Assembly: GCA_039814545.1 (NCBI GenBank)
Contig: JBCCBB010000002.1
Span: 62,001 to 126,000, forward strand
Direction of reading: 5' to 3'
Length of the DNA: 64,000 bases
DNA from: CALBPI01 sp039814545
Lineage (GTDB): Bacteria; Pseudomonadota; Gammaproteobacteria; Steroidobacterales; Woeseiaceae
The notes below the pieces were generated by a model. It worked only from the letters and a program-made list of their open reading frames with translations. It was not told where the DNA came from and ran no database searches. The position numbers were made by a program, and so were the translations under genes. Below, piece after piece: positions 61,931 through 64,000 of this stretch (position 1 is its first letter; every line of letters starts with the position of its first letter).

Positions 61931-62454
61931 ATCCCCGCCTGCCCTTCGACGGGCAGCGCACGCACCTCGCCTGCGAGCACACGCTCGCCGCGCGAGATGC
62001 CCAGGCTGCCGGAGCGCACGAGCACGATGACCTCGCCGTGGCGACCAATAGCCGCGACAAATTTATCGACGTCTGCGGTACCACCGGCGTATTCGACGGT
62101 GAACGACTTGGCGCTGTCGTCGAGCACGGCGGCACCGTGGCTCACACACCATTCCGACAGCGTCCGCGTGTTGCGAACCACGAGCTTGAGCAGGGCGAGT
62201 TCGCGCTCAAAATGATCACCGAGCGTCATGTCGTGCATATCGACGACATCGACGAGCTTGTTGAGCTGCTTCGCGATCTGCGCGAGCGCCGCATCGGAGC
62301 CCGAAGTGACCAGCGTCAGGCGCGAAATCAGCGGGTCTTCCGTCGGTGCCACGTTGAGCGATTCGATGTTGTAGCCGCGCGTAGAGAACAGGCCCGTGAG
62401 CCTTGTGAGCGCACCGACTTCGTTCTGCATCAATACGGAGATGACGTGGCGCAT
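61927..62454 (-). CDS. ilvN: Acetolactate synthase small (regulatory) subunit
   Basis: The 175-residue protein is set at the ATG at 62454 (MRHVISVLMQNEVGALTRL). The N-terminal ACT domain carries the valine-binding loop region with GYNIESLNVAPTEDPLISR, and the C-terminal domain is present to full length (about 160 to 175 residues in the IlvH group). It activates and gives valine control to the catalytic subunit. The large-subunit gene is on the opposite strand with 126 bases between the starts. The gene is cotranscribed with proB and proA. Confidence 0.95.
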   Translation of the reverse strand: MRHVISVLMQNEVGALTRLTGLFSTRGYNIESLNVAPTEDPLISRLTLVTSGSDAALAQIAKQLNKLVDVVDMHDMTLGDHFERELALLKLVVRNTRTLSEWCVSHGAAVLDDSAKSFTVEYAGGTADVDKFVAAIGRHGEVIVLVRSGSLGISRGERVLAGEVRALPVEGQAGM

Positions 62455-62580
62455 CGCACCGCTCCCGTTCAAAAACCTGATCGCCCTGCTGGCGTCGGTG
62501 GATACTCTCGCACCACCTGCACTATTGCAATGCACAAAACGATCACAGAGACTCGGCTCAAACCACCGGAAATAAAGCCC
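62455..62580. promoter_or_regulatory. Shared divergent promoter region of ilvN and the large-subunit gene
   Basis: The two start codons face outward across 126 bases. This is enough for back-to-back promoters and an operator. I see no leader peptide rich in Ile, Val or Leu and no attenuator-like terminator. An ATG at 62530 is in frame with the large-subunit gene and is an alternative start. Confidence 0.45.
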
Positions 62581-64000
62581 ATGCGCGCAATCGCCAACAG
62601 CCAGCAACAGCCGGCCGACCACCCACTGGCCGGTCGCGAAATGAGTGGCGCCGAGATGATCGTCCAGGTCATCGCGGACGAAGGCGTGGACGTCGTATTT
62701 GGCTACTCGGGCGGCGCCATTTTGCCGACCTACGACGCTGTGTTCCGGTTCAACAAGGACAACCCGGGCAGCGATGGCAATGGCGCGCTGCCGCTCATCG
62801 TGCCCGCCAACGAGCAGGGCGCAGGCTTCATGGCCGCGGGCTACTCGCGTGCCACGGGAAAGGTGGGCACGGTCATGGTGACATCGGGTCCGGGCGCCAC
62901 AAACATGGTGACCCCGGTTCGGGACAGCGCCGCCGACTCTGTCCCCATGGTGCTCATCTGCGGCCAGGTGCCCAGCGCAGCGATCGGCACGGACGCGTTT
63001 CAGGAAGCCCCCATCACGGCCGTAATGGGTTCCGTCGCCAAGCACGTGTTCCTGGTTACCGACCCCACACGACTCGAGGCGACGATCCGCACAGCCTACG
63101 AAATCGCGCGCACGGGCCGCCCCGGACCGGTCGTCGTCGATGTGCCGAAAGACGTGCAGAACTGGGCGGGTACATTCCACGGCTCGAGCAAGCTCGACAT
63201 TCCTGGCTACCGCAAGCGACTGCAGCGCGTCACCGACAGCGTCCTCGATGACGCCGACTGTCAGTCGTTCCTGAAGCTGCTGTCCGAATCGGATCGACCC
63301 TTGATCTATGCGGGCGGTGGCGTCGTCAATGGCAACGCCAGCGCCGCGATGCGCCGCTTTGCAGAACGTTTTGGCATCCCCGTGACGACGACACTCATGG
63401 GTATCGGCGCCAGCGACACGACAGAGGCACTGTCACTGCACATGCTCGGCATGCACGGCATGGCCTACGCCAACTACGCCGTCGAGGACTGTGATTTCCT
63501 GATCGCCGCCGCGGCGCGATTCGATGATCGCGTGGCGGGCGTCCCGCAGCGCTTCGCACCCAACGCTCGACACATCGCCCACTTCGATATCGACCCTTCG
63601 GAAATCGACAAGGTGAAGAGCGTCTCATGGCACCACACGGGCGTGCTCGACCGCGACCTCGACGCCATCGTCGAGTACGCCGACCGCGTGAATTTCGCGA
63701 AGCGCTTCGAGACCTGGCACGGCGAGGTCATGGCGCTCAAACGCAATCACGCGCTCGACTACGACCGCGCATCAGAACTGATCCAACCCAACGCCGTCAT
63801 CGAGGCGATCAATGCCATCACCCAGGGCGAGGCCATCATCTCGACGGGCGTGGGCCAGCACCAGATGTGGGCCGCGCAGTACTTCGATTTCCGCGAGCCA
63901 CGCCTCTGGCTCACCTCGGGCAGCATGGGCACGATGGGCTTCGGGGTCCCGGCCGCCGTCGGCGCGCAGTTCGGGCGGCCAGACAAGCTCGTGATCGACA
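62581..64000 (+). CDS. ilvB: Acetolactate synthase large (catalytic) subunit, truncated by the window edge
   Basis: 473 residues are visible, then the frame leaves the window open. The thiamine-diphosphate enzyme condenses pyruvate with pyruvate or 2-oxobutyrate at the start of branched-chain amino acid synthesis. The catalytic glutamate lies in ANEQGAGFMAAGYSRATGK, with TSGPGATN after it. The FAD-binding middle domain and the beginning of the C-terminal TPP domain (STGVGQHQMWAAQY, GSMGTMGFGVPAA) follow. I chose the ATG at 62581, with a GGAAA site eight bases upstream; an in-frame ATG at 62530 would add 17 residues. Confidence 0.95.
   Translation, partial: MRAIANSQQQPADHPLAGREMSGAEMIVQVIADEGVDVVFGYSGGAILPTYDAVFRFNKDNPGSDGNGALPLIVPANEQGAGFMAAGYSRATGKVGTVMVTSGPGATNMVTPVRDSAADSVPMVLICGQVPSAAIGTDAFQEAPITAVMGSVAKHVFLVTDPTRLEATIRTAYEIARTGRPGPVVVDVPKDVQNWAGTFHGSSKLDIPGYRKRLQRVTDSVLDDADCQSFLKLLSESDRPLIYAGGGVVNGNASAAMRRFAERFGIPVTTTLMGIGASDTTEALSLHMLGMHGMAYANYAVEDCDFLIAAAARFDDRVAGVPQRFAPNARHIAHFDIDPSEIDKVKSVSWHHTGVLDRDLDAIVEYADRVNFAKRFETWHGEVMALKRNHALDYDRASELIQPNAVIEAINAITQGEAIISTGVGQHQMWAAQYFDFREPRLWLTSGSMGTMGFGVPAAVGAQFGRPDKLVID

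Noticed and set aside
60434..62215. 593-codon plus-strand frame opposite proA, proB and ilvN
   Set aside because: It crosses three confirmed genes on the other strand, has very Ser-, Arg- and Ala-rich sequence, and no family signature.
62455..62580. Branched-chain amino acid attenuator ahead of the acetolactate synthase gene
   Set aside because: No leader peptide with repeated Ile, Val or Leu codons and no terminator–antiterminator pair could be found in the 126 bases.

Overview
The window is high-GC chromosomal DNA (about 60% by eye) from a Gammaproteobacterium. The evidence is an icd–aceK pair, an AceK-regulated type of isocitrate dehydrogenase, a PII protein, proBA, and the left edge of an XrtA/PEP-CTERM exosortase-type exopolysaccharide locus. 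The species cannot be named from this sequence. I see no phage, transposase, integrase, tRNA or rRNA. Coding density is very high, with long operons whose genes often overlap by 4 to 11 bases.

Region 1 (1–24.8 kb) is a Wzx/Wzy-type exopolysaccharide or capsule cluster in three transcription blocks. The left minus-strand block holds the start of a PrsK-like sensor kinase, an EpsB-type initiating sugar transferase, phosphomannomutase, UDP-glucose dehydrogenase and a WecA-like phosphotransferase. The plus-strand block (6.4–13.2 kb) holds a Wzy/ligase-like membrane protein split by a frameshift at a run of nine T, a GT2 glycosyltransferase, an asparagine-synthetase-like amidotransferase, a GT4 glycosyltransferase and a flippase. 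The right minus-strand block (24.8 to 13.3 kb) holds wzi, a large SLBB export protein, wzz, rfbBDAC, a glycosyltransferase and a kinase–methyltransferase fusion. Together the genes predict a polymer built from rhamnose, mannose and possibly amidated glucuronic acid.

Region 2 (24.9–31.9 kb) holds a RutE-like nitroreductase, a Nudix/metallo-beta-lactamase pair, PII, and a four-gene set of the kind annotated as arsenosugar-associated (two glycosyltransferases, a TVP38/TMEM64 membrane protein and a flavin disulfide-reductase homologue). A small GIY-YIG protein follows, flanked by dispersed extragenic repeats.

Region 3 (41.6 to 31.9 kb, minus strand) is one ten-gene operon: a TlpA-like thioredoxin, an exported protein, three TPR proteins, a repeat-containing exported protein, one ExbB/TolQ/MotA protein, two different ExbD/TolR proteins and an AgmX/PglI-type TonB-like protein. 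One ExbD has lost the transmembrane aspartate normally needed for proton use. The 1 ExbB + 2 ExbD + AgmX + TPR composition recalls the Myxococcus Agl/Glt motor. This is my main candidate for an undescribed energised envelope machine.

Region 4 (42–53.4 kb) holds ApbE and LemA, whose start codons share one CATG, then an M48 protease, a SYLF-domain protein and an MFS–PlsC fusion. A 1317-residue AAA-like ATPase with a transmembrane helix, a P-domain-like segment and a beta-propeller follows, divergent from a small RIO/WaaP-like kinase, and then an 85-residue orphan.

Region 5 (53.4–64 kb) holds a PlpD-like patatin autotransporter, icd–aceK, a 460-bp intergenic region full of inverted repeats, and the operon ilvN–proB–proA–small receiver-like protein. 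The acetolactate synthase large-subunit gene runs divergently off the right edge.
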